A stretch of DNA of 64,000 bases from Akebia trifoliata (Eukaryota; Streptophyta; Magnoliopsida; Ranunculales; Lardizabalaceae). Positions within the stretch are counted from its first letter, which is position 1. Every line of letters begins with the position of its first letter. Under the pieces are notes generated by a model, which saw only the letters and a program-made list of their open reading frames with translations, did no database searches and was not told the DNA's origin. The translations under genes were made by a program, and so were the position numbers. Positions 11,785 to 23,100 of the stretch are shown here, one piece after another. The stretch covers positions 34,531,756 through 34,595,755 of the forward strand of contig CM030715.1 of the NCBI GenBank assembly GCA_017979445.1. Reading direction: 5' to 3'.

Positions 11785-12163
11785 TGTTAAAATAAATGTT
11801 AATAAATGTTGATTAATATTTATTTAAAATTGATTCAAATAAAATTAATTTAGTTTATTTTAAAATGATATTTGAAAGTTACTTTATGGTTGGTGTACTT
11901 TTTGTTAAAGAAAAGTAAGTATTTTTTAAAAGAACATTTCTATTGGTTGATAACTTTTCACATGGATTGAAATTTGTAAAAGTTCTTTTGGCTCCCTTTT
12001 TCAAATTTTTATAAATCCCACATTGCTTTTTAAAATGTTTTGGAGGGATTTTTAAACCTATAAATAAAGACATATTCTCAACTCTTTCTTCATTCCAAAG
12101 ACTCTCTCCTTGAGAGTTCCTAATGACTTCAAGCTATATGAAAATTTAATAATTCTTTTTTAT

Positions 12164-12216
<53 letters not shown>

Positions 12217-12400
12217 AGAAAGAAAGTAGGCCCGGGGACTTTCCTGGGCTAACCCATACCTGTAAGGTAGGAAGGCCCAATCGCATCGTCATTGTTACCC
12301 AACTTTTTAAATTGTTAGAATTTTAATAGAACTTGAAAAAAAATTGCTCTGAGGCACATAGAAATCTACGTTGTTTTATAGACAACAGACTATTGCTCTA
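11785..12400 (+). mobile_element. Putative 5' LTR and leader of a copia element
   Basis: The segment starts TGTTAAAATAAATGTT, contains a TATA-like box CCTATAAATAAAG at about 12056-12068, and runs into an AT microsatellite (12168-12212). It ends in the leader just before the Gag start codon. These are LTR-like features, but no matching 3' LTR or clear primer-binding site was found, so the borders are inferred. The last 85 bases (12306-12390) recur inverted at 14498-14584. Confidence 0.5.
12168..12212. repeat. AT dinucleotide microsatellite
   Basis: More than 20 uninterrupted AT units inside the putative LTR. Confidence 0.95.
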
Positions 12401-14088
12401 ATGGCACAAAACATCAAGTTTATGAATCAAGACCTTGTAAAACTTGATCGTTTTGATGGGTCGAATTTCAAACGATGGCAACAGAAGGTGTTCTTTATGC
12501 TCCGTCAATTTAAGGTCGCTTATGTGCTTACAACAGCATGTCCAACTATTTCAACGGATGCAATTTCTGAACAAATCGACGCTCAACGAAAATGGCAAGA
12601 TGATGATCTGGATTGTCGAGATCATGTACTCAATGCGATGACTGACAGATTGTTCAACTCGTTTTGCAAGTACACAACTGCTAAAGAATTATGGGATTTA
12701 CTAGAAAAGAAGTATTTAACCGAAGATACGGGTACAAAAACTTTTTTAGTTTTCAAATACTTCGATTTTAAAATGACAGAAAATAAACCTATTCTTGAAC
12801 AAGTTCAAGAGTTGCAATTTATTGTTATTGAGATGGAGAAAGAAAATATTAAACTTCCCGAAAGTTTTCAAGTGGGTGCAATAATCTCCAAATTACCACC
12901 CAGTTGGAAAGACTATAGAAAAGCCCTGTCTCATAATAAAAATTTGCAAACTCTAGATGAGATTTTCAAAGATTTAAAAATAGAAGAAGAAAATAAGATC
13001 AGAGATAAAAAGGATGATCGCTCTAAATCAATTAAGGCTCATATAGTTGAGTCTGTAATTCAAGAAAAGAAAAAATACAACAAGCCTTTTACCAATAGAA
13101 AACCATTCAAGAAATTTATCAGAAACAATGATCATGGTCAGTTCAAAAGGAATGGAGGCGACTGTTATGTGTGTGGAAAAAAATGACATTTTGCAAGAGA
13201 TTGTAGAAAACGTGAAGGTAAAAAACCGAAAATCGAATCTAACATGGTAGGAGATGTAGTGGTTGCCGTTGTGTCTGAAGTAAATATGGTTGAAACAAAA
13301 GGACATTGGTGGATCGACTCAGGTGCAACACGGCATGTGTCATTTGATAGATCTGCTTTCAAATCATACAAAGTTCAAGATGAATGACAACTTTACATGA
13401 GAAATTCTTCTACCATCAAGAATGCGGGGTCCGGTACTGTGGAACTCAAATTCACTTCTGGAAAGATTCTCTTGTTGAAGGATGTTCTACATGCTCCAGA
13501 AATTAGGAAGAATTTAATTTATACTTGTATGTTAGACAAAAATGGATTCAAGTTAGTCCTTTATTCTGGAAAATTGATCTTGACCAAAGATGATATTTTC
13601 ATTGGTAAAGGGTATGTTGTAAACAATATGATTAAGTTGAATGTAATCAATGAAAGTACTTTTGCTTATATTGTTGAATCTTTTGATTTGTGGCATGCTA
13701 GATTAGGACATTTAAATTCTCAAGCTATAAAAATATGATGAATTTAAACTTAGTACCTAAGTTTAATAAAGAAAATGATGATAAATGTCATATATGTATT
13801 CAATCTAAAATAGTAAAGAAATCACATCGTAGTGTAGAGAGAACTTCTACTATCTTAGAATTAATACATTCAGATTTATGTGAATTAAATGGGATACTAG
13901 CTAGAGGTGGTAAAAGATATTTTATCACTTTTATTGATGACTTTAGTAGATACTGTTATATATATTTGTTAAGAAACAAAAATGATGTTTTTGAAGCTTT
14001 TAAATTATATAAAGCAGAAGTAGAAAATCAATTAGAAAAGAAAATTAAAATTTTAAGAAAGAAAGAGAGAGAGAGAGAGAAAAATTAA
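12401..14088 (+). pseudogene. Ty1/copia Gag-Pol, degenerate and truncated
   Basis: From the ATG at 12401, Gag has the UBN2-type copia capsid region (start MAQNIKFMNQDLVKLDRFDG). A CCHC zinc knuckle follows, beginning CYVCGKK and, after a TGA at 13184-13186, continuing HFARDC. Next come the aspartic protease motif WWIDSGATRHVS, a second TGA at 13384-13386, the GAG-pre-integrase region with an HARLGHLN block, and a frameshift near 13735. The integrase zinc finger and core follow (CHICIQSK, HSDLCELNG, FITFIDDFSRY). The sequence breaks off in a GA-repeat at about 14057-14082, before the third catalytic residue of the integrase. Reverse transcriptase and RNase H are missing. The element is nonfunctional as read. 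Confidence 0.9.
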
Positions 14089-14497
14089 ATATTTAATAGG
14101 ACCGTCCAATTTTGGATAGGCATCAAGGCCGATCCGAAAGGTGTCGAAGGGGCCTAAGGGTGCTTAACGGATTCCTTGATCCGAATAGGTGCCTAGTAGT
14201 TCTAATGGGTTTCATACCTATTGAGATTCAAAAAAAAAAAAAAACCATTTACGAATGGGTGTGATTTTTATAATTATTATCTATTTATGGAGATCAATTC
14301 TGTTAAAATAATATAATTCAAAAATTTTCTACAAAAAAGAGGCATTCGTGTATCCGAGATTCTGTGTGACAGATTTTCTCAAAATAGTGCAAATTTTGAG
14401 GAAATATACAATTGTGTTAGAACTGAGCTCTGTTGTATCCTGAAGACAAGTTCGCCAACAACCCATCTGCATCTTCGTGTTCAATCGGAGTGGGGGC
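14089..14497. other. Sequence between copia relic and inverted leader
   Basis: No recognisable coding domain. A short - strand open frame at 14329-14517 belongs to the reversed leader-like sequence and is not a credible gene. Confidence 0.4.
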
Positions 14498-14584
14498 GTC
14501 TGTTGTCTATAAGACAACGTAGATTTCTACCTGCCTCAAAACAATTTTTTTTTCAAGTTCTATTAAAATTCTAACAATTTAAAC
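14498..14584 (-). repeat. Inverted copy of the copia leader/LTR end
   Basis: Read on the - strand, this matches 12306-12390 nearly base for base, including TTGTTAGAATTTTAATAGAA and GACAACAGAC. The copia relic therefore lies between inverted copies of one sequence instead of direct LTRs. Confidence 0.85.
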
Positions 14585-15780
14585 ATAACCATAGATGTGT
14601 TTCCTCATGATACATGTAAAATCCATCTACGGTGTGTATGCATCTCCACGTCAGAATTGTAAGAATTACAATAAATCCTGTGTCACTTCAGCATGACTCT
14701 TTTATGTAAAATAAACATGTATTACACGTGTAATGCACGTGCACTTTACTTGTAGTTCAAAAAGAAAAATTAGTGGGAGTATGGACCATCATAATATTGA
14801 TCCCAATCAATATATGCCACGCTACATCAGTATAGAAGGACAATTTCTATGATGGGAGATGGAAAATCACACCCAAGAATAAGATGATCTTGCTGATTTA
14901 GACACAAAAAACATATGGCAGTTTTGTAATTTAAGACAGATTTTAATCTATTTAATTAAGAGAAAGTGAAAAGGCGAGCCTCATGGAACTTTCGTGGTTC
15001 TCTCTTGAGTTTTTCCTGTTCAGCTGCAGTGTTTAAGAACTCCACTCTTACAAAAGTACCCTTAAAATTTTCACTTATTCCTTTTCGAATTCTATCCCTT
15101 TCAACAAAAAATTTCATTTGCTAATTAACGCGGGTTCCTATTATATTAAGAAGTTAGGGGTATATTCGTAAATTTAAAATATTAATTAAATAATTTTTTT
15201 ATTACCATAACAAAAGATTCCCTAAATTAAAGAAAATCATCAAACGGACGCACTTGAAAAATAGCGGTTTTGGATGACGGAAAGTGGTTTACCGTCTTCA
15301 TAGCGGTAAAATTTAGTCAAAAACAAAATAAATGAAGAACCAATAATAAAAGATCTGTCTTAATTGGACGGGACCCACAAATAACTTTACAGGTGGCAGT
15401 CATTGATTAGGCCCACTATAACCCATGAAAACTAAACTTAGTGGACCTACCTATCGAACGGTCTAGATTTAGATGGTGAGTCATGACCATAAATGATTGC
15501 ATCGCCCATTCCTGAACCTAGACAGCGAAAATGATGGAAACAATGATTCCTAGGCGTTGGATTTGTGAATGATTTTTTGTCTTATTGAGCCTTGGAACCA
15601 ATGTTTTACATTTATGGGCTTGCTTATAAAGCCCATGATATAAAAGATCATCACATGTAAATCACCAATCAAGATCACCATGGTCAACTATTGTGAGTCA
15701 GTGGGACCCACAATTTTGACTGTCAGATGAGGTTTTTGAATGAGTAAAACTAGTCTTACTAAAGTTTGGATAGAGCTTTT
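14585..15780. other. Intergenic with a MITE right-end remnant
   Basis: 14585-14702 resembles the right half of the Mutator-like MITE group (ACCATAGATG core, terminal GCATGACTC). The rest is AT-rich spacer without a gene. Confidence 0.4.
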
Positions 15781-15968
15781 GACGACTTCTGCTCTTGCGG
15801 GGAGCTCACGTTGGATAGATTTTTGCTTTGGAGAGATTTTTGCTCTTGCGGGGAGAATTTTTTGCTCATTGTGGAGAAGCTTCAAAACCTGCTCTTCCGC
15901 GGAGAGATTTGCTCTTGCGGGGAGTGATGAGCTTTTGCTTTGCACGGAGAGGTGATCCAAACAGGCCC
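15781..15968. repeat. GCTCTTGCGGGGAG repeats beside a MITE end
   Basis: The 14-base motif GCTCTTGCGGGGAG occurs three times exactly and once as GCTCTTCCGCGGAG, at about 15793-15931 with irregular spacing. The segment ends GATCCAAACAGGCC followed by CTAA. That is the inverse of the GGGCCTGTTTGGAT terminus at 31678, so it is probably the right end of a PIF-type element whose left end I cannot find. Confidence 0.55.
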
Positions 15969-16501
15969 TAAGTTACTAAGAATTTCACCCTTAATAAGAG
16001 GCTCACCTTCGAATTTTAATTTTAAATTTTAGAGTTATGTGGAATTTTGTTCATTTACAAAACTTTAGATCAAGCCCAAAGTAATTGTTTTAGAAAAAAA
16101 AATGAATCTAAATTTTTGATGAAATTTAGATGGTTGTGACGTTAGATTGCAAATGTGCTAATCCATTTGATGTAATTATATCAAATGGATTCTAGGTAAA
16201 GTGTAAAATCTTACTAAGTTAGTAAGGAAAATGTTTCTCTCAATCTATATATATATATATTAAACATACGGGTGAGATGTGAGGAGATTACAAAATATAT
16301 TTGTCATGAGAATCTCTAGGAGTATCCTCTCACTCCAGCCGTTCGATTGGAATTCAGCCTCAATCGTCTTTACAATCTAAAGATTTTTTTCCTTTAAAAA
16401 AAGCGTTTTGTTCGTAGAACCAAAGACAGGGGCAGTCTCGTAAATTATTTAACATTCCAGGGTCAATCTTTCTTACAGAGAGTTTTAAGAGTGCATGTAT
16501 C
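15969..16501. other. BRM upstream region
   Basis: AT-rich, with a short TA tract near 16247-16260. It would contain the distal BRM promoter; no specific binding site is claimed. Confidence 0.4.
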
Positions 16502-16508
16502 TATAAAA
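16502..16508 (+). promoter_or_regulatory. Candidate BRM TATA box
   Basis: TATAAAA in the context CTATAAAAAAGGC, 412 bases before the BRM start codon. If used, transcription would start about 30 bases on, near 16535. Position and match only. Confidence 0.4.
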
Positions 16509-16741
16509 AAGGCTGTTTATACGATATTGCAAAATCTGAAAAAAAATAAATAAAAATTCTGCTTAGGGTTTGACCGAAACCACCAATTGGGGTTAAATCC
16601 AGGGTTTAATTTACTGGATTCCGGCAAAATCGCTAGATCAAGGCGTGAAAAAAACCACTCTTGGATCTGTATTCTGGTTTTATAAAACCGGAAATCGATC
16701 GAGTATTGGTGGAGAAATCGGCGCAAAATTCCCTCTGATAT

Positions 16742-16856
16742 ATGCAGCGAAAATGTTGGAGAGAGAGAGAGAGAGAGAAGCGGTTTTGAGATTTGAAGTA
16801 TGGATCGACAGACAAAAAAGGCGTTAAGAGGAGTAGCGAAAAGCGGTTTTTTTTAA
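16742..16856 (+). promoter_or_regulatory. Three short uORFs in the BRM leader
   Basis: ATGs at 16742, 16753 and 16800 open frames of 15, 24 and 18 codons, one in each reading frame. They end at 16789, 16827 and 16856, all before the main ATG. A GA-repeat at about 16759-16778 makes the first two encode Arg-Glu repeats. They could lower translation of BRM if the leader is unspliced. Confidence 0.5.
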
Positions 16857-16919
16857 CCGCGTTTTTTTTTTTCGTATTTCGGTTTGTTTACTTGTTTGGG
16901 TTTTGTGAATATTTTTTGC

Positions 16920-17093
16920 ATGCAATCCGGTGGGTCACAGCAGGGCGTTGGCGCCACCGGTCATGGCCGAAATCCTTCGGTGGCGCCACCAGGACGGTCC
17001 TCTTCGTCTTCTTCTGCATCACCGTCTTCTTCGTCTTCAGCCGTGTCGGCTCAACATCTAGGGTTTGATCCAATTCAACAACATCAGCAACAA

Positions 17094-17127
<34 letters not shown>

Positions 17128-20100
17128 TAGCTTTTAGGAAGGTGAGTTATGATTTCTGGGCAAATTGAGGAATTTGGGTTTTTTTATTTTATTTTATTGA
17201 ATTGTTAAGAGGGTGTTTGAATTGTACTGTTTGGGGTAATGGGTTTGGATTGAAGTGTGTAATTTGTTTGATCTCACTGACTAGTGTATTTGATTGTTCT
17301 TGAATCAATAATTTGCTATAATTTGCGATGAATGGGGAGCTGATTAAGTGACTTTAAGTGGATGAATTAGCAACTAATCCTTTAAATTGAGTAAATAACC
17401 TGGAGTTGGAGCTTTCACTTCTTTCCATCACTAAGGGTAGAGTTGATGCAAGTTGGTATCTTTTGGGTTACTACTTGTTTGGATTGTAAGTGTTGAACTC
17501 AGGGTAGTTGGTTTCAGTAGTGGAATTTAGTCTGGTGGAAAGAAATTAGTAAAATTTGAACTTCTTTTCTTCGACAACATGTGTGTGTGTTTATTTAGCC
17601 AATGTGCTTTCGAATTGCAATTTTTGTAATTGATGTTTTATCATGGGTTTGTCTGTCTTTTTTTTTCTCTTGTGATTTTGTATAGAACCCCATTTTTTCT
17701 ATTGTTTGGTATCGTAGAATTTTGAGGCTATTAGTCCTTTGACATAATTTTTTCATCTGCCTCTTGCCACTAACAAGGACCAAGTTAAAAAGACCGCGCT
17801 TTTTGAATACGTGGTTGATTTCTTGACAGTTTTATAGACCTATGGATGGGCTACTCTAGAGGGATAGGCTTGTGAGAAGTATTAGAGGCTTTACTAGAAA
17901 GTGGCATAGTGTTTCTTTTGCTCCAGACTTTTCTCTTTCAAGACTCGTGATCTAGTTACTAATGTTATATGGGTTTTATATTCATGGGTACTTAGATTTT
18001 GGTTTATTGTCCATATAGCTGTTGCAACAAAAACTTATAAAGCTGTTAATCAAGATAAAACAGTGTATGATAAGAAGTCTGCCCTGGACTGCACAATGTC
18101 CCAGCTAGCATAACAGTTATAGATTATCACAAACTTCAAGAGTTCAAAAAAAGGTTAAAACTACTGAAGAATTTATGGGTAACACTAGTGTACTTATGTC
18201 AATTGCTTGGCTAAATTATATTGATCCATGGGTGGGCAAGAACCATAGCCTTTTGAGAATGTCTTGCAGGTCATAGAAAGAGGCTTTTTGGTTGGTTTGC
18301 TCCCGATTCTTTCAAGACCTGTGAATTTCTCCCTAATGTAATATGGGTTTTATATTAACAAATGTGATCCTTGACCAAAGCTGACAACTTAGCTAAGTTT
18401 GTAAAGGTGTGTGGAGTGTTGATCCCACGATCTAGGTTTAAATCCCATTGAAGAAACTTATTTCACTTTTGACAACTAAACTCCTTGCTTACCTAGCAAA
18501 AAATATGTTCCTTGACCTGTGTTTTGGTTTATTTTTCATGTAGTCATTACAACAACTTAGAAAGCCTGAAAGTGATGAAGCCCTACTAGCATATCAAGCA
18601 CGTGGTATCCATGGAGTCATGGGAGGGAGCAACTTTCCATCATCTTCTGGTTCCATGCAGTTGCCTCAACAGTCGAGCAAGCTGTCTCAACAACACAGCT
18701 CTGCTCAAATTTGTGACGAGAGCCAGAATAAGGCTCAGGGCATAGAACAACAAATGCAGAATCCAACCCATCAAGCTTATCTGCATTATACTTTGGCTTC
18801 TGCCCAGCAGAAGTCTGCTCTTGGGAATATGCTACAACATCAACAAGGGAAAATGGGAATGCTGGGTTCTCCGTCTGGCAATGATCAGGACACACGCATG
18901 GGCAATCTAAAAATGCAAGAATCCATGTCTATTCATGCATCTAACCAAGCACAGGCATCTGCATCAAGGAAGTCAGTTGAACATTTTGTGCATGGTGAGA
19001 AGCAGCTTGAGCAAGGTCAGCAGTCAGGCTCTGACCAAAAGCATGGTTCTAAGTCTATCCCCCAGACAGCAACAACTGGGCAGTTAATGGCAGCAAACAT
19101 TGCAAGGCCTTTGCAGGCACCACAAACTCAGCCAAGTATCCAAAACATGGCAAACAACCAGTATGCCATGGCTCAGTTGCAAGCAATGCAAGCTTGGGCA
19201 ATGGAACACAATATCGATTTGTCTCTACCAGCCAATGCCAATCTGATCTCTCAACTCCTTCCGCTTTTGCAATCCAAAATGGGTGCAGTCCAGAAGTCAA
19301 ATGAAAGCTTTTCGACCCCACAACCATCAAGGCAACTGCCAACATCAAGGCAATCGAGTATGTCTTCTCCACCGGTTGGTAGTGAGAATTCTGCTCATGG
19401 GAATTCATCAAGTGACATGTCTGGACAGTCGGGCTCTGCAAAAGCCAAACAGGTCGCAGTCCCCTCTGGTCCCTTTGCTACTACTCAGACTCCTGTGGTG
19501 GTTAATGCTAATAACATTCAGATGCAACAGCTTTCTGGTCGGGAGAGTCAGGCCTCTAGACAGCCAATCACAATTGTAAATGGAATGCCTCCCATGCATC
19601 CGCCGCAGTCATCTGTGAATGTAAACCAGGGCATTGATGCTTCGCAAGCAAAGAATAGCTTTTCTGGGCCGGAAAACTTGCAAATGCAGTATTTCAAGCA
19701 GTTCCAGCAGTTGAATCGAACCTCTCCACAATCAGCAGTTTCATCAAACGAGGGAAGCTTGGGTACTCAATTGCCATCTCAAGGTGGACCCACAGCCCAG
19801 ATGTCACAACAGCGTCTTGGGTTTACCAAGCAGCAACTCCATGTCCTTAAAGCACAGATCTTGGCATTCCGACGTCTCAAGGTATGTAGGTTCATCGTTT
19901 TTTCTAAAGACCTGAAGAATTATTTCCTTAATCTTAACACTAACACACGTTTATACACAAGTCTTGATCGGATGGTGTTAGTGACATCCTTGCTTTGTTT
20001 ACTCAACAGCGGGGTGAAGGCAGTCTTCCTCAAGAAGTTCTGCGAGCTATTGCCCCACCACCCCTTGAATCACAGCCACAACCGGTTTTTGTTCCCCCTA

Positions 20101-23100
20101 CAGGAACTATTAACCAGGATAGGTCTTCTGGGAAGAATGCTGAAGAACATGCAAGAAATTTTGATTCCAATGAGAAGGGGCCACAGGTTCTACCTTTAAA
20201 CAAAGGCCAGAGTCTTCCGAAGGATGAATCCTACACCGCAGAAGAGAAAGCAACTACATCCGCAGGTCACATGCAAGGGATGACAGGTGTTATCAAGGAT
20301 CCAGTACGAATGGGTTCTTCTGGAAAAGAAGGGCAAACTACTACAATTCCCATAAAATCTGAGCAGGAAGTTGAACGAGGTTATCAGAATATTCCTGTTA
20401 AAAGTGATTTGACAACAGATAGGGGAATGACCAATCCACCACAAGCTGCTGTTTCAGATGCTTTGCAAGTTAAGAAACCTGCACAAACAGGCTCTGTCCC
20501 TCAGTCAAAAGATGTGGGTGTCACGAGAAAGTATCCTGGACCTCTCTTTGATGTTCCCTTTTTTACTAGGAAACATGACTCATTTGGTTCAGCAGTGTCT
20601 TTAAACAACACAAATAACCTAACACTGGCATACGATGTGAAGGATCTGCTCTTTGAAGAAGGCATGGAAGTACTTAACAAAAAAAGGGCTGAGAATCTTA
20701 AAAAAATCGGTGGTTTACTCGCAGTGAACTTGGAGAGAAAAAGGATCAGCCCAGATCTTGTTCTGCGATTGCAAATTGAGGAAAGGAAGCTTCGACTTTT
20801 AGATCTTCAAGCACGTGTAAGAGATGAAGTTGATCAACAGCAACAGGAGATAATGGCAATGCCCGACAGGCTATATCGAAAGTTTGTCCGGCAATGTGAA
20901 CGCCAGCGCATGGAGTTAGCCAGACAAGTTCAGCTCTCTCAAAAGATTGTTAGAGAGAAACAACTAAAATCCATTTTTCAATGGCGCAAAAGGCTTCTTG
21001 AGGTTCACTGGGCTATACGCGATGCTCGAACTGCTCGCAACAGAGGAGTTGCCAAATATCATGAGAGAATGTTGAGGGAGTTTTCGAAGAGGAAGGATGA
21101 AGATCGGACTAAAAGGATGGAGGCATTGAAGAACAATGATGTCGACCGGTATCGTGAAATGTTGCTGCAGCAGCAGACCAGCATGCCAGGGGATGCAGCT
21201 CAGCGATATTCTGTTCTCTCTTCATTTCTGTCGCAGACAGAAGAATATCTCCATAAATTGGGAGGGAAGATAACGGCTGCAAAGAATCAGCAGGAGGTGG
21301 AGGAAGCAGCAAAAGCTGCTGTTGCCGCTGCACGGGCTCAGGCATGCTTTTGTTTATATTCCGTATTTTTTTTCTGTTTTTTCTAACTCCTTAATTTCCT
21401 TTTCCTTACCTGTTATCAATGGGTTGGTTTCATTTTTTATGGTTTAGGGTCTCTCGGAGGAGGAAGTTAAGACAGCTGCGACTTGTGCTGGGGAGGAAGT
21501 GATGATAAGAAACCGTTTCTCTGAAATGAATGCGCCTAAGGAGAGTTCATCTGTTAACAAGTAAGTTCATTATTATCTACATTGGATCCACCAGTAGTTT
21601 TCTATTATTTAGGTGAAATCCAACTGGGGTTGATTGCATGTTGTGTTGAGTTTTTTGCCATGATTTATGATTTTTTCAAAATGCCCAAACACTAACTAGA
21701 AAATCAAAATTGCTCAGTAGGCATGCCTTGAGGCCTTAGAAAAGGTTTGTTAATGCCTAATGTCATAGGCTTTAGGTTGTCATAAAGAAAAAACGAGACT
21801 CTCAGTTAAACAATAATAATCTATTCTAGACTAAACAAATAAAACATCTCTTTCTCCTATAGGAAATGGATCAATATATTTAGCTAAATTTGTATTTTTA
21901 CTGAATTTATACTAATCTTATTTATTTTTAATATTCTATATGCTACCATTTATTTCTATTGAATTTATATTTGCATGATGAGTGAAAGATGTGTAAATAC
22001 AAAATTATAAATGAATAGATTCATGAAAATTTAGAAGCCCCAATTTGTGATGAACTAAGGGAAAGTTGATTGAGATGGTTTGATCATATGCAACGAAGAC
22101 TTACAACAGCCCTACTGTGAAGAAACGTGCAACTTGAAGGAGCATGAGGAAGAGCAAAAAAAGAAGTGGATTGAGCTAGTGAAGGTAGATTTTTTTGGTA
22201 TGTATAATGCACTCGAGTAGAAAAAGGCATGGCTTTAGAATTGAATGGGAAAGGCTTTGATATGATAATAATCTTTCTAAAAGCCAAAAGGGATCATTAG
22301 TTAGGCTTGCACCCCATTCCTTGAAGTTTACTCCTTGTGCTTCAGGTCACAAAAGCTCCTCATCCCACGCCTCTCACTTTGAGCACAGTGATTGGCTTTA
22401 TTTTGGGGATCGTATTCCCAATCCTTCGAGTTATGTTTATCTTATTAAATTTTTGTTAGTCTAAAAGTAGGTTGCTATTGATCTCTTAATCTTGTGTTGA
22501 TTAATTTGGTTCAGTGATATTGAACTTCGTTGTGCTTGCTATTAATGAAATTTGTTTTCGATTGATGCAATATTTGGTTACTTGTCATTGTTTCAGTTGA
22601 TTCTACTTTCAGAATGTTTATGAAGATTTTATTATATTTGTGCAAAGCAAAGCTTCTTTCCTTATGCTCAACACTAGCGTAGTACTTTTCAAGCTGTTTA
22701 TCTACCACCCTTATTATTTTCACCAGGTATTATAATCTTGCACATGCTGTCAATGAGAAGGTCTTAAGACAACCCTCAATGTTAAGGGCTGGAACTTTAC
22801 GAGATTATCAACTTGTAGGTTGCAATCTCTCAAGTTTGTTATATTCTATTTTCTGTTTTCTTTACTATTTCTTCTGTCGCAAATAATTTTGTTAGCTATT
22901 TGTTCTTGTTTGCAGGTTGGATTGCAATGGATGCTTTCTTTGTATAACAATAAATTAAATGGGATTTTGGCTGATGAGATGGGCCTTGGGAAGACTGTAC
23001 AGGTCAATTTCATATTGTATTTAGTGGCTTGATCAACTGCATTGATCTTTCGCTCTACTTTGTCTTTTTGGTTTCTATCTTTTTTCTTTCACCTTTTTTT

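Noticed and set aside
14329..14517. Small - strand gene beside the copia relic
   Set aside because: It is the reversed leader of a retrotransposon, sharing its start with the sequence before Gag.
15781..15968. CRISPR array
   Set aside because: Repeats are 14 bases with irregular short gaps in a plant nuclear context.
16884..16919. Earlier start for BRM
   Set aside because: The upstream in-frame codon is TTG, and the family start MQSGG matches 16920.
19055..19441. Antisense open frame of 128 codons in BRM exon 2
   Set aside because: Lies wholly opposite a well-supported coding exon and has no family resemblance; other antisense frames in BRM, XTNX and the PPR gene were dropped for the same reason.
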